From NCBI GenBank assembly GCA_047967505.1, contig CM106539.1: 64,000 nucleotides of DNA. One strand, written 5' to 3'. Shown piece by piece: positions 52,260 through 63,079 of the stretch (the first letter of the stretch is position 1; each line of letters opens with the position of its first letter). The position numbers and the translations under genes were made by a program. Source of the stretch: Dipteris shenzhenensis (taxonomy: Eukaryota > Polypodiophyta > Polypodiopsida > Gleicheniales). The notes below the pieces were generated by a model. That model had not been told where the DNA came from, searched no databases, and saw only the letters and a program-made list of their open reading frames with translations.

Positions 52260-54165
52260 TATGTGGAGGTCCTTGATTCTTATCCTTCCCAAATTTTCCT
52301 TTGCCCTTGCCTTGCTCAGGTTTTGGTGGTCGTGCTTCCTTATTTTTGGACTTAGGCTTGACAACCTGATTCACTTTTGGCATCTTGTTTTTGCATGCCT
52401 AATAAGAAGATTCATCATGCCCAATTTTGGAATATATTTCACATTATTTTCTCTTGTAGTCGTCTTCTATATGTCCCTTCTTGGAGCACTTGTTACACCA
52501 TTCTCTTCCTGACTTGGTTTTTCTCAGTAACCCATCTCCCTTAAGGCCCTTTTCATAGTGGACTTCAGTTTGTCAGCCTTCATTGAGGCATACTTTTCAT
52601 CACTTGCTTTCATCTTCTTCTTGGGCTTCTTCTTGGAGGATGTACTCTTCTCTAGTGCAACAACTTGGCTCAACAATTCTTCATATGTATTTGTGGGATT
52701 GATTATTTCCAAGAATTCAAGATTAATTTGGGTACATCACGCAGCCAACCAAGCTCATAACAACTTGTTGTATGGAGGTGTACTCGGTTGGTTAAGCAAA
52801 TCTCTTTGCCTAAACACAAAATCCTAAATAGACTCGTGGTCCTTATGCTTCAAATCATTGAGGTTGGTGTGGACATCTTCCTCATTGATCTCCTATCTTG
52901 GAACCTCATAAGAAAAGCCTCAGACATTTGTTGCCAATCCTTGAATATCCAATAGGGAATTGGTTAAACCATTGCTAAGCTATCTTAGCCAATGGGTTGA
53001 GTAAGTAGTTCATATAATCATCCTTTGTTACTACACCATTGATATGGCAAGCTATTAGGGAACTTCAAGTGAGTATAGGGATCTTTGTATTCAATCCCCT
53101 CCAAATCTTATGACTTGATCTTGATTGGAGTAGCCTACTTGACCTTGGCAGTAGGCAACTCTAGTTTTGGCTAACACTTCCTCAGCTCAGGTGTCCTATT
53201 CATGGTGATGATAATCCCCTATATGGGCATGATCGTGGCCATGTCCCCTTGCCGTTGAAGAAGCTAGCACTCGCTAGTTAGCCATTGGGACCTTTGGCAT
53301 AGCTCACCTTGTTTTATGATGATGAGTATGGCCATATCCCTATACCAGTGCTAGACTCGGTGTTGATGTCTAGATGGTGGAGTATGATTAGCCATCCACA
53401 TTCTCTCGGTCATCATGGCATCACACTATTATGGCTGTGTACTATTGCTAGACACAGTGTTTGATATCTAGATGGTGGATAAGGACTAATTGCCCTTCAT
53501 CCAGATAGTGATGGTCATCATGATGCTCCACTATCATGACTTTTCTTTGAAGAATCCTGATCAGAAGCTCGGCCGTGACTATGTTGATTCTCTCTGTCTT
53601 CTAATTATTGCATGCATGTAGATCTATGTTGTTGTTTCCTACTAGAAACATGTTCATCTTTAGTTTTAGATTCATAGTGTTGGCTTGAAGAACTGTGCTC
53701 ATAACTCATTCCACATCATGACCTATTGGACTCCTCAGAATGGAGACTCTCTATGGATACTAATCAAAATCTTCTTGCCACCAGTTCTTGAAACGTTCCT
53801 CATTGGAAGGCTACAGTTGTCTTGGATGCACACTTGGTGTTGTTTGTGTGGTATCTTGGGACAAATCTTCTATACTCACAAGCGAGTCTTTGTCTGTCTT
53901 GAGCTCATCCTTCATCGGAGGTTCCCTAGATTCTCTTCCCAATTCCACTAGTTGTCACGTATCGGCTTCAAATTCATGGTAGCTTCTTGGTTTTCCATAT
54001 TTTCCCAACCTCTATGAACTCTTCATAGGTATTCCTCTCATTGTGCTATGTATCCTCATCGAGCATGTGCCAGATATTCTTGCAACAACTAAATGATATG
54101 TAGAGCCACCTGAGCACACTCCTCAATCTAGTTTTTGGTCATCAAATAAGCTTGCAAGATGTTGA
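52260..54165 (-). pseudogene. gag relic with zinc knuckles
   Basis: Minus-strand reading gives coding-like sequence with an open piece at 52712-52524 (EIINPTNTYEELLSQVV and a lysine-rich stretch). Three knuckle-like motifs follow: CNKCSKKGHIEDDY, CEIYSKIGHDESSY and CYFCDSKHTKVEC (52510-52210). Only the last is complete. The upstream part (53.2-54.1 kb) contains an imperfect duplication around CTAGATGGTGGA (about 53360 and 53470). Confidence 0.6.
54161..54165. repeat. Target-site duplication GTTGA (left)
   Basis: GTTGA abuts the left LTR at 54166. The partner at 56381-56385 is GCTGA, one base different. Confidence 0.75.
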
Positions 54166-54454
54166 TGTTGGAACACTGAAAGGAAAGAGTAGAGTTGACA
54201 CAAAATCAGAATACTTACTTATAGAATGAAGAAGAAAGAGGTCCTTAAGTAGGCACCTCATACAAGGTCACTGACATCACTGATGACCTCAAAGCTCCAC
54301 AATCATCTCCTCAATCTGCTCCTAGATTCACTCAATCATCCTATGTGGCTTTTCCACCACCTAACTATGCTTGTGGGCACCTAACTGTGCCTCTAGCACT
54401 CACACATAGAAACATAAGGTGTGCCTGAGGCATACACCTTGAGATATCCCAACA
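54166..54454 (-). repeat. 3' LTR of the gag-only copia element
   Basis: 289 bp, 288 of 289 identical to 56092-56380 by eye. It is similar in its middle to the LTRs at 60731-61001 and 63080-63350 (CTCCACAATCATCTCCTCAA). Confidence 0.93.
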
Positions 54455-54468
54455 AACCCCCCCTCAAG
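54455..54468 (-). promoter_or_regulatory. Polypurine tract
   Basis: Minus strand CTTGAGGGGGGGTT next to the 3' LTR; the same tract is at 61002-61015 in the related element. Confidence 0.82.
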
Positions 54469-54829
54469 GAAATGCCTCAGGCTATGTCAAGGATACATCT
54501 AGTCTCATAGTTTCTCATGCCATCTCATGGTGGTCAAGGATTAATCTATGGCTAGGTTCTCATGCTAGCAAGGGTTCCCTTGGGTGTAAGGTAAATAGAA
54601 AGGGATACAAACAGACCTTCCAATGGTTATCTCCCCTGCATGTACATGCACACAATGTCTGCAGGAGGTACCATGGAACAAAACATACACATGGCCTACA
54701 TCATAAGGTGACCAGAGGTGTTTACAAAACACACAAAACACAATAGTTTATTTTCATTCATTTTGGAGGACTATCCAGGCTGAGTACCTTGACATAAAAA
54801 GAGAGATCCGGAGCATACATAGAGATGAT

Positions 54830-55231
54830 TTAAAATGCATAATCTTCATGGGATGCCTCATCTTGTGGAGGCAAAATATCCATGTCAAGGCAAGGTCTTA
54901 CCACATGGGCAGTGTCTAGTGCCTTATAAGATGGTACTATGATAGAACAAGTGGATCTGAAAGTCATATCCTTCAAGAGAACAATTATCTTGTCATCTCC
55001 ATAGTTGTGTAGAGAAGCATATCTTAGGTATCTGACCTTCATCTTTTTCTTGTACTTGGAGTCAAATAAAAGTGCCATGAGAGGGTAGATCTCTGTAGTT
55101 GCTTCCTTTTTGGCAACCATTGTTTTGGCAATCTTCGACAAGGAAGTCAGGTTGGCATTTTCATCCTTTGTCGCATAACAAGACATTGCTTTATGTTTTG
55201 GCTTTTCACATATTTTGCATAAGCAATCCAT
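54830..55231 (-). CDS. Shortened gag with one zinc knuckle
   Basis: An intact frame of 133 codons. It opens MDCLCKICEKPKHKAMSC, so a C-X2-C-X4-H-X4-C knuckle starts at residue 3. A lysine-rich middle follows, and the end is PPQDEASHEDYAF. The related element at 60731-63350 has a full gag N-terminus and ends PPQDEAFYDDYAF. Its gag ATG lies in the same sequence context (CTCTCATGG). Here, therefore, the start codon appears joined to the knuckle region by an internal deletion of the capsid part. The product could bind RNA but not build a particle. Residues about 45-120 have no counterpart in the relative. Confidence 0.75.
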   Translation of the reverse strand: MDCLCKICEKPKHKAMSCYATKDENANLTSLSKIAKTMVAKKEATTEIYPLMALLFDSKYKKKMKVRYLRYASLHNYGDDKIIVLLKDMTFRSTCSIIVPSYKALDTAHVVRPCLDMDILPPQDEASHEDYAF

Positions 55232-56079
55232 GAGAGGCTCTAACCCAGGTATTGGGTAGTGTCTTCTCTCTTACAAGGCTTAGAATAACAACTGAAATGC
55301 TTCAAAATATAAGCATTTAATGTAGCAAAGTCTTGTGACCAAATTTCAAACAATGATGCTTTCACTTACATGCTTCATAGAAGTGGCTAAAATGAATACT
55401 TTCCAATCAAAACCAGGTCTAGCAATTCAAAACAAAACTGAAGCCACACTTGTACTGAAGTTATTGAAAGCTTCAAAAAAACCAGAAATGCTAGAGTAGC
55501 ATTTTATGTAGCATCATCTTCAAAAACTTATCCAAAACTGTCAAAACTGAAAAGCTGAACTTGGAGGGCTTGTAGCTCACTCTTCAAAGCAAGGAAAAGA
55601 GGGCTTTCTGAATCAAAAGAAAGCTCGTATACCAGAGAGGGTCCAGCACAGAGGTTGGACGAAATGGTGCCCACTTTTGCCCGGGAGAGTTGCTACAGTC
55701 TGAAACTGAGTTTTGATGATTTCTCCCTCGTTACTAAACCAAATGACCTGAAAAATGGCTCAAAATCTTCATCTTGAGGTCGCCCATCTACTCCTAAGAG
55801 GGCTCAGGCAATAGCAGAGCAGGCAGGGAGTATTGAGCAACACAAGAAATTCGCTTTTTGGAGAATGGCAGCCACCACAGACGTTTTTTCTTCAATTGCT
55901 TGTAGGTGGAAGTTTGCCCATACTAGAGGAGTTTCCAACTCAGAGGGTTTGGGCAATGGTCGTTTGTAGGTGGAGAACCAAGCTCTCAAAGATTTTGGGA
56001 AGAAAGAGGAAAATGGAGAAGAAGAAGATGAAGAAGAAGAAGATGATGTGGCAGAAATGGGCTCAAGGGGGATCAAAGG
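55232..56079 (-). other. Leader of the gag-only element
   Basis: About 850 bp between primer site and ORF, alignable by eye with 62212-63067 of the relative (for example CTCTCTTACAAGGC, TATAAGCATTTAATGTAGCA). It has no supported coding sequence. Confidence 0.6.
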
Positions 56080-56091
56080 GCTCTGATACCA
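56080..56091 (-). promoter_or_regulatory. Primer-binding site, initiator Met tRNA
   Basis: Minus strand TGGTATCAGAGC immediately next to the 5' LTR. Confidence 0.92.
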
Positions 56092-56380
56092 TGTTGGAAC
56101 ACTGAAAGGAAAGAGTAGAGTTGACACAAAATCAGAATACTTGCTTATAGAATGAAGAAGAAAGAGGTCCTTAAGTAGGCACCTCATACAAGGTCACTGA
56201 CATCACTGATGACCTCAAAGCTCCACAATCATCTCCTCAATCTGCTCCTAGATTCACTCAATCATCCTATGTGGCTTTTCCACCACCTAACTATGCTTGT
56301 GGGCACCTAACTGTGCCTCTAGCACTCACACATAGAAACATAAGGTGTGCCTGAGGCATACACCTTGAGATATCCCAACA
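56092..56380 (-). repeat. 5' LTR of the gag-only copia element
   Basis: 289 bp, one mismatch to the 3' LTR. Followed by GCTGA at 56381-56385. Confidence 0.93.
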
Positions 56381-56385
56381 GCTGA

Positions 56386-56480
56386 TAGCCTCAAAATCTC
56401 CTGAGAGAAATTGTTTGTAGTAATTTGCCAAACCAAGTAGTTGGTGCTTGTTGTCACTATCTCTGTTGGTCACCTATAAT
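56386..56480 (-). pseudogene. Short coding-like remnant cut by the gag-only insertion
   Basis: Minus-strand frame NRDSDNKHQLLGLANYYKQF reads into the insertion. Removing it lets the frame continue as EAINILQAYLMTKN in 54160-54110. LLGLANYYKQF resembles the gypsy RT thumb motif LGLANYYRRF, but the continuation does not, so the identity is open. Confidence 0.3.
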
Positions 56481-56903
56481 CGTGTCATTGCTTGTTTTAT
56501 CATAGGTGTTCACAAGTGTAGCATATGCCCTCAGGTCATATTCTGATGAGAGGTGTAGGCAAAATTGTGGAAAGTAGCTCTCATACAAATGTAGGTGAGA
56601 AAGAGGGCTGTATCACAATGATGGGAGGAGGCTCTCGCCTCCATGGGACTTTAAGGGTTTAGAAAGGGGTTGCAGGGTTAGGAATGGGACAATGTTGAGA
56701 GAGAGATATCTAGGAGCTCCAAGGTTCAGAGAGGGTTTCAGGGTTTAGGAGGAGTTAGGGTTGAGAAGTGGAGAGCTAGTCTCCTTCACAACTTTGAGGG
56801 GTAAGGGTTGAGGAGGAGGGAAAAGGGAGAAGGAGAAGGGAGGATGAAGGAGGAAGGAGGAGGAAGAGGAGGAGGAAAGAGGAGGAGGAGGAGAGGGAGG
56901 AGG

Positions 56904-57417
56904 CATTAGGGAAATGTGGAGCTTATTTTGGGGCCCTCTAAGGACTTCCCTTTGGAATATTCTCTCAAAAAAGGGGGGCATGGACAATTTTTTGTAGATT
57001 AGCTCAAACTTGTCGGACTTGGCATTTCTAGAACCTACTCTTGGAGGGCTTTCCAATGATATATACCATGATGGGGTTTGGACAAAAGAATCTTCGATGT
57101 ATCTTTCCATTCCCATGTCCAAACCCCATCATGGTATATATAATTGGAAACTCCAAGAGTAGGTTCTAGAAATGCCTATAAGAAAAGAATCTTCTCCTAT
57201 AAGAAAGGAATCTTCGATGTATCTTTCCATTCCCATGTCCAAACCCCATCATGGTATATATCATTGGAAAGCCCTCAAAGAGTAGGTTCTAGAAATGCCA
57301 AGTCCGACAAGTTTTGAGCTAATCTACAAAAAATTATCCATGGCCCCCTTTTTTGACAGAATATCCTCAAGGGAAGTCCTTAGAGGGCCCCAAAATGAGC
57401 TCCAAATTTCCCTAATG
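56904..57417. repeat. Inverted repeat, arms about 181 bp, loop 151 bp
   Basis: Arm 56904-57084 and arm 57236-57417 are reverse complements with few differences. The loop holds a third partial copy (57116-57176). A direct repeat of about 31 bp around ATCTTTCCATTCCCATG is at 57088 and 57208. An RNA from either strand would form a long hairpin. Confidence 0.88.
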
Positions 57418-57681
57418 AGGGAGGTGGAGGAGGGAGGAGGAGGAGGGAGTACAAGGGTAGAGTAAGGGCATGCTAGAGCATGATTGTATAAGAGAGCATG
57501 GACGTAGTGGAGATCTATCACATGAACACAATAGTGACCTTGTACACTAAACCCCAAAGAGTGGGAGCTTCATTTCATCCATAGATATTTATACATTTTG
57601 GTCTCTATACAATCCGTAGGTACCTCTAGCGTGGGGTCTTTTTTGTAGGAGACCTTTTGGACAAGAGTCCCTCCACTTTTT

Positions 57682-57780
57682 GGGGGGACCTTTTGGGTCT
57701 CTACACAAAGTGGGGGGATCTTTTGGGTCTTTACACAAAGTGGGGGGACTTTTGGGTCTCTACACAAAGTGGGGGGGACC
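57682..57780 (-). repeat. 30 bp tandem repeat, about 3.3 copies
   Basis: Plus-strand units GGGGGGACCTTTTGGGTCTC plus TACACAAAGT start at 57682, 57712, 57742 and 57771. It lies at the place in the decayed LTR where the intact gypsy LTR has its ACAACTTTGTG array. Confidence 0.88.
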
Positions 57781-58220
57781 TCAAAAAGTGTAGGCTTTTA
57801 GTCTTTCTCTCTCTAGATCTTGATTTTGCAAGTATGATTGGATCTTTTCTAGAGAGGATTTTGGCTATCGTCATCCTTTAAGATTCATTGTACCATCTTT
57901 AAGGCTCAAGATATTACAAGAAAAGCTTTTGCCTGCTACTCTACACACAAAATGATCTAATTGTTATTGCTCTAAACTACGCTTCTGGCCCTTGTTTTGC
58001 CATAGGGTTAACAACTCCCCTGGACCGATTTGATTACCCATTCTTGGGTTATGGTTGAGTCTATAGATGATGTTGTGCTACGGTAGTTTTTACCAAATGA
58101 GTATGGTAAAGATGGTGTCAGTGATAGATGGATTGAGCTTGGTATCAATCTTTTCCTTGTAATCCACGAACACCGTAGATTGTTTGCTTGGTTTTTAAGA
58201 AGCCAATGTTAACCGTTTAT

Positions 58221-60450
58221 TCAAACAAACACACATATGGCCCTTGAAGAGATATGGCTCTTTGAAGTTTGAGCATCTATCCATTGATTTGGGTTGAAAC
58301 TGAGGTTGGGTAAATGGTCATCAATGGTTAGGGACACCTCCAGGATTACTGCTAATGCTTCATTGTATTTGGCACTCTCCTTGAGTGCCTCTTCATAACT
58401 ACCTTGCATATGTGATGCATGTTTGTCCAAGGCTCTAATGAGTGTTTCTTGGCTTGTCCATTTGATCTTGGAGTTTCTATTAATTAGCAGCCAATTGTGA
58501 GGAGCATCTACCTTATCTGGATCCTGATGATCGGCATCCCACCGGTAGTGGCAGGGTACCACATCGATTGTAGGATGCGTTTGAAAGGAAGATAGAGATT
58601 GTAAGTACTCAAGGAGGTACTTTTCTTTGAGAAACTTTGGTCTATGACAAGCAAGTCGTGGCTCCAATTTGTTGCTTATGACTGGAGTGATTTGCATTTG
58701 GCAAATATTCATTGAAATTTCAGAGAGATTGCAAGTGCATATTCTTCCTTCAAGCTGATCCTCTTGCTAGAGGACTACAACAAGCTCTTGGTATATTGTA
58801 GTGATGCCTATAGCAATAGATCTTGCACTGACTCCTCTGCATCATCATCAGCTTGACTTAGTAGTTGAAGTTCCAACTTGGAAATTATTACCTTTTGATT
58901 TTGCAACTCTATGCACTTTTCTTTATACTTACCTAGTGTTGAGGTGTATGCAAGCTTATACTATTCAATTGTTGAGCTACTTTTGTCTGCCCTAGCAATT
59001 GATCATTAAGCATGCGGAGTTGGATAATCTCTTGTTCTCTTGAACATCTAGTTTTACCTTGTCATTCACAAGTGTCTCCCTTGAAGCTATGCATTCCTTC
59101 TCTAGTGCTTGAATTTGATGCTTGCCTTCTTTGAGGCTGTGATGTGACTCATTGTTCATGTCTATTGTGGCATGGATCTAATCCTCTTTAAGTAGTAGGC
59201 TTTCATTTAAGTGCACCATTTTTTTTTAAGATTATCATAGGAGACGTGCATTTGGGAGAGGGATAACTTGAGCTCTTCCTTTCTGCTCAAGGCATCAGAT
59301 AGCTGTAGGTGTTTTTCTTGGAGAAAAATCATGGCTTGTAAGGCATTTTGTACAAGGAGATATTGCTACATTTGCTCTACCATGCTCTCCTTAGGCTTAT
59401 GAATTTCAATCTCAACACTTTGCAACTTGGCTTGGAGTAATGGGATCATCTATCTTTCCATTTCTCTTTGCCATGCTAGTAAATAACTATGACCATTGTT
59501 GCAATTAGTGAATGTGATGTTGTATTTTCTAGAATGTGCTATTGCCTTGCTTGTAAATTGGTCATACAATTGACTCCCATGTGCCCATGTGAAACTTGAT
59601 CTTTTTCTTGAATGGCAGTCTATTGTAGAGTGTCACTAGAGACATTTTGGGGTTGTGACCCTAGAGATATAGAGTCATGAACGTTGTTGACTTGTGATTC
59701 TTGAAGAGACCCACTATTTCGCTCACTTGTAAAGTCATTGGGTGGCACGGTCTCCTCTTGGATTTCTTCCCTCAAGTCCTTTTGTTTTTGTGGTAGTGAT
59801 TCTTGACTGAGTTGCAGGGTTCTTTGGTAGCGATCCACATTGTTATTCTCTCGAATCTACTCAGATTGTCATCCATCCATGTCATCCACATTGAGAGTAG
59901 ATGGATGATCTAGTTCCCATTCTAGAGATAGTATCAAGTTTTCAAAGTCTTCTATATCTTCTATTGAGAGTGGTGTAGAGGCTTCCTCTTGCTATATTGC
60001 AAACTCAATTATAATGGCCAATAGATGGACAATGTAGCTTTTGCCATTATGTGTAGTGGATACATAATTGGTTAGTAGCAAGGATATGTGTCTTGTAATT
60101 TTTCCTTGCCAAGGAGTGTAAGAGTCTTTACAGACATTTAATTTTTTCTCACTCTTGTATGATTGAAAATGTCAACCAAAAACTTGGCTGCCTCTTGCAT
60201 ATGGGGTCCAGAATCAAATCATGGTGTATTCCCCTACTTTGAGACTTTGTGTTAGGTGGAAACAAATCCTGAATCTGAGAGAAACTCTCATCTAAGTGTT
60301 TCATTGGATACTCTCCTTGTGCCTCTGGGAATGAGAAAGCTTCCTGCATTGTGGATCTATTGGGGTAGATCTATAAAGGCCTTTCATTATACATTATTGT
60401 GTCATACTTATCCTTATCAAACTCTTTGCTTTTATATGATGTTATGAAGA
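58221..60450 (-). pseudogene. Decayed homologue of the gypsy ORF3
   Basis: The 163-codon piece 58712-58221 matches the C-terminal domain of ORF3 at 41690-42060. It shares a W spaced before T.IRAL..H...M.G, ILEV....D.HLP.LSFNPN, and IDAQ. Upstream, 60349-60149 has MQEAFSFPEAQGEYP against IQRAFSLPKQGGQYP in ORF3. Between them lies a long decayed stretch with glutamine/glutamate-rich pieces (59838-59620: SQESLPQKQKDLREEIQEE), where ORF3 has its coiled coil. Order and spacing agree with ORF3 (about 2.1 against 3.2 kb). It ends about 210 bp before the LTR start at 58013, as ORF3 ends shortly before its LTR. No pol is found upstream. Confidence 0.72.
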
Positions 60451-60725
60451 AGGTAGGGGAAAAATGGAATGGATGGAAGGGAAATGGAAGGGGAGGTTGA
60501 GGAGAGGGGAGGAAGAGAAGGAAAGGAAAGCTAGGGGAGAGGGGGGGCAAAGGGAGGAAGGGGAAAGGTAAGGGACAAGAGACAGGGGAGGGGAGGGGAG
60601 GGGGAGGAGGGTAGGGGAGGGAGGGAGAGGGAGAGGGAGTGGGAGTGGGAGAGGGAGGGGGGCAGGGGAGGGGGAGGGGGGAGGGAGAAGGGGGGAGGAG
60701 AGGGGGGGAGAGTTAGGGAGGGGAT
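60451..60725 (-). repeat. Purine-rich (minus: CT-rich) low-complexity tract
   Basis: GGAGGGGGAGGGGAGG-type sequence. The relative in the intact gypsy is either the CT-rich LTR stretch or the CT-rich leader. It is truncated by the copia insertion at 60731. Confidence 0.8.
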
Positions 60726-60730
60726 GGGAG
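60726..60730. repeat. Target-site duplication GGGAG (left)
   Basis: GGGAG abuts the LTR at 60731 and recurs at 63351-63355. Confidence 0.88.
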
Positions 60731-61001
60731 TGTTGAAGAAGTGAAAGGAAAGCATGAAGCTAAACACGAAACAAGAGAATGCATATTGAATGAAGAAGGG
60801 TGAGGTCCATATGTAGGCACCTCTACATGAGCCACCAAGCTCCACAATCATCTCCTCAATCAGCTCCTACAATCTCTCAATCAGTCTATGTGGCATCTAC
60901 CACCACCTAATAGTGCTTATGGGCATCTAAATGTGCCTCTAGCACACACACACATAGAACCCAAGGTGTGCCTGGGGCATACACCTTGAGATATCCCTAC
61001 A
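60731..61001 (-). repeat. 3' LTR of the older gag-only element
   Basis: 271 bp; about 12 differences from 63080-63350, a higher divergence than in the 54-56 kb element. Confidence 0.92.
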
Positions 61002-61332
61002 AACCCCCCCTCAAGGGAATGCCTCAGGCTATGTCAAGGATACATCTAGTCACATAGTGTCTCAAGCCATCTCATGGTGGTCAAGGATAAATCTATGGCT
61101 AGGATCTCATGCTAGCAAGGGTTCCCAAGGTTGTGAAGTCAAACAAAGGGATACATAAGACCCCCCAATGGTTATCTCCCCTGCATGTACATGCACACAA
61201 TGTCTGCAGGAGGTACCATGGAGCTAAACACATACACATGGCCTACATCATATGGTGACTAGAGGCGTTTACAAAGAACACAATAGTTTATTCCATTCAT
61301 TTTGGAGGACTATCCAGGCAGAGTACCTTGAC
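61002..61332 (-). other. 3' untranslated region of the gag-only family
   Basis: The polypurine tract is at 61002-61015. The rest aligns by eye with 54455-54829 (GCCTCAGGCTATGTCAAGGA, CACATGGCCTACATCATA), so non-coding sequence is kept between the two elements. Confidence 0.75.
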
Positions 61333-62211
61333 TTAACATAAAAGAGAGATACGGAGCATATGTGGAGCTAGTTCAAAAAGCATAATCATCATAGAAGGCC
61401 TCATCTTGTGGAGGCACATCAACCGAAAATAAATTGGCAATTTTTGGTTTTGTAGTTGCTTCCTTTTTGGCCTTACAAAACTTTTCATGGTGATTGTTTT
61501 TGCCACAATATTTGCAAGGATTGATCTTGAAGCAATCTTTTGAGAGGTGATTGACTTCCCACAATGTTTGCAAGGTAGAAACTTGCCCATTTGAGTTTTT
61601 ATGGCATAGGCTGTGTCATTGCCTCTCTAGAGTTCCTTGTGCCTTTCTTCTTCTTGAAGGGCAGTAATAAGACCTTCAAGATTAGGAGTAGGAAGATTTT
61701 TCAATGTGGTAACTACACGATCATAATCTTCAGGCATACTTTTGAGCAATACTGCCATTGCATCATCCGTAGTGATTGGAGAGTTGATAGAAGCAAGTTG
61801 AGTCATGAGACTCCACATGTGATTGACATGGGCAGCCAAGGGAGTGCCACTAGCCATCTTCAATTCAAAGAAAGCAATCTTAAGTGACAATTTTGAGATG
61901 TGAGAACTAGCACCAAAAAGAATATCAAGCTTTTGCCAAGCTTCAGAAGGAGACTCCATATCAGAAATGTGATGAATATAGTCATCTACTAAGCCAAGAG
62001 TAATAATGCCATAGGCTTTCTCCTCTCTAGTAGGATCTCATGCCAGGCATGTAGGAGCTGAGGATTCTCCAGCATTACAGGTTGTTGAAGAAGTTGAAGC
62101 AGGTTTGACAATCCCCCTGAGGTTTTCCCTCATCAATGCAAACTTAATTTTCATCTGCCATGTGCGAAAGCCTTTACCATTGAACTTATCAATATGCAAG
62201 AAGGTAGCCAT
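61333..62211 (-). pseudogene. copia gag of the older gag-only element
   Basis: Start ATG at 62211 (MATFLHIDKFNGKGFRTWQ). The frame runs through a TGA at about 62040 into AWQKLDILFGASSHISKL, MASGTPLAAHVNHMWSLM and LLKSMPEDYDRVVTTLKNL, the UBN2-type capsid core. After a TAG at about 61627 it reaches the knuckle CKHCGK. A one-base shift is then needed for HLSKDC, the second knuckle CKYCGKNNHHEKFC and the end PPQDEAFYDDYAF. Two stops and one shift make it inactive. It shows what the intact family gag looked like. Confidence 0.85.
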
Positions 62212-63067
62212 GAGAGGGTCTAACACAGAATGGGCAGTTTCTACTCTCTTACAAGGCTAGAAAAAGCTGAAAAGCTTCAAAGTATAAGCATTTGGTGTAG
62301 CAAATATTTGTAACCAAATTCCATTAAAAATCATAGTGGAAATGATACTTCAACTTGCATGCTTCATAGAGGTGGCTAAATGAAAGTATTGGAAGCAAAT
62401 CCAGGTATAGCAACCTAAAGAAAAGTTGTAGCCACAATTGTACTGATGCTATTCAATACTTTAAAATATCAGAAATGCCAAAGTAGCATTTAATGTAGCA
62501 CCAAATTCACAACACTGTCAAAACTGTCCAAAACAGAGGCCTAATTTTGGAGGGCTTGTATCTCACTCTTCAAGGCAAAGAAAAGAGGGCTTTCTAGGTA
62601 GAAATAAAGTTGGTATACTAGAGAAGAGCCACTAAAGAGGAAAGTCAAAATGCCACCTCATGTCGCCATAGCCAGGAGCTTGATTGTCGACTGGTTTTTT
62701 TGCATTTTCTCCCTCCTTGGTGGACCATTTCACTTCAAATTTGGACAAGGGCTAGTTGTGCAAGCGTGGCTTAGAGGAATTTTGAAATGGTTGCTCCAAC
62801 AAGTCGTTTTGCATGAAATGGCATCAGAAAGAAAGCGACTGCTGCGTGGGTCTGAGGGCACCATTCCCTGATTGCTCTGACGTGGAAGGTCACCTATATG
62901 AAGGGTCTCTCCAACCAGAAGGACTCTAGAAGAGGTCACTTGTAGGAGGAGAATTCATCCCTCCAAGTGGTTGGGCAAAAAGGGCAAAATGGAGAGGAAG
63001 GTGAAGAAGAAGAAAAAGATGATGATGATGATGACATGGCATAAATGGGCTCAAGGAGGATCATAGT
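62212..63067 (-). other. Leader of the older gag-only element
   Basis: About 860 bp, homologous by eye to 55232-56079. No supported coding sequence. Confidence 0.6.
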
Positions 63068-63079
63068 GCTCTGATACCA
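63068..63079 (-). promoter_or_regulatory. Primer-binding site, initiator Met tRNA
   Basis: Minus strand TGGTATCAGAGC immediately next to the 5' LTR. Confidence 0.92.

Larger units (their letters stand above)
54166..56380 (-). mobile_element. Gag-only, non-autonomous Ty1/copia element, very young
   Basis: Two 289 bp LTRs (54166-54454 and 56092-56380, TGTTGG...CCAACA) differ at a single position (A at 54217, G at 56143). The minus strand has the Met-tRNA primer site TGGTATCAGAGC next to the 5' LTR and a GGGGGGG-containing purine tract at the 3' LTR. The 1.6 kb interior has one open frame with a gag zinc knuckle and no protease, integrase or RT. It must have moved with enzymes from another copia element. 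It fits the described class of terminal-repeat elements carrying only gag (TR-GAG). Confidence 0.93.
45240..58013 (-). mobile_element. Old Ty3/gypsy relic, minus strand, split by a young copia insertion
   Basis: In minus direction the parts are an LTR-like segment (58013 to about 56480) and a gag region (to about 52260, interrupted at 56380-54166 by another element). RT (about 51330-51000), RNase H (50541-50330), integrase (about 49900-48740) and a downstream decayed coding region follow. No target duplication or second LTR was found, so the outer limits are approximate. Confidence 0.6.
56480..58013 (-). repeat. Decayed gypsy LTR, minus strand
   Basis: On the minus strand a purine tract CCAGGGGAGT is followed by TGTTAACCC (58013). 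The layout is that of the 15 kb gypsy LTR: tandem repeats with CACTTTGTGTAGA (57780-57680), a CT-rich stretch, and near the end GCCTACACCTCTCATCAGAA and ATTATAGGTGACCAA. These resemble GCCTACGTCTCTCACCGGAA and CTGTAGGTGACAAA in the intact LTR. It is strongly diverged and contains a large inverted repeat. Confidence 0.55.

Noticed and set aside
56291-56473. LLGLANYYKQF as gypsy RT thumb
   Set aside because: The motif fits, but the sequence on both sides does not continue like an RT and the position precedes the gag region. It was left as an open remnant.
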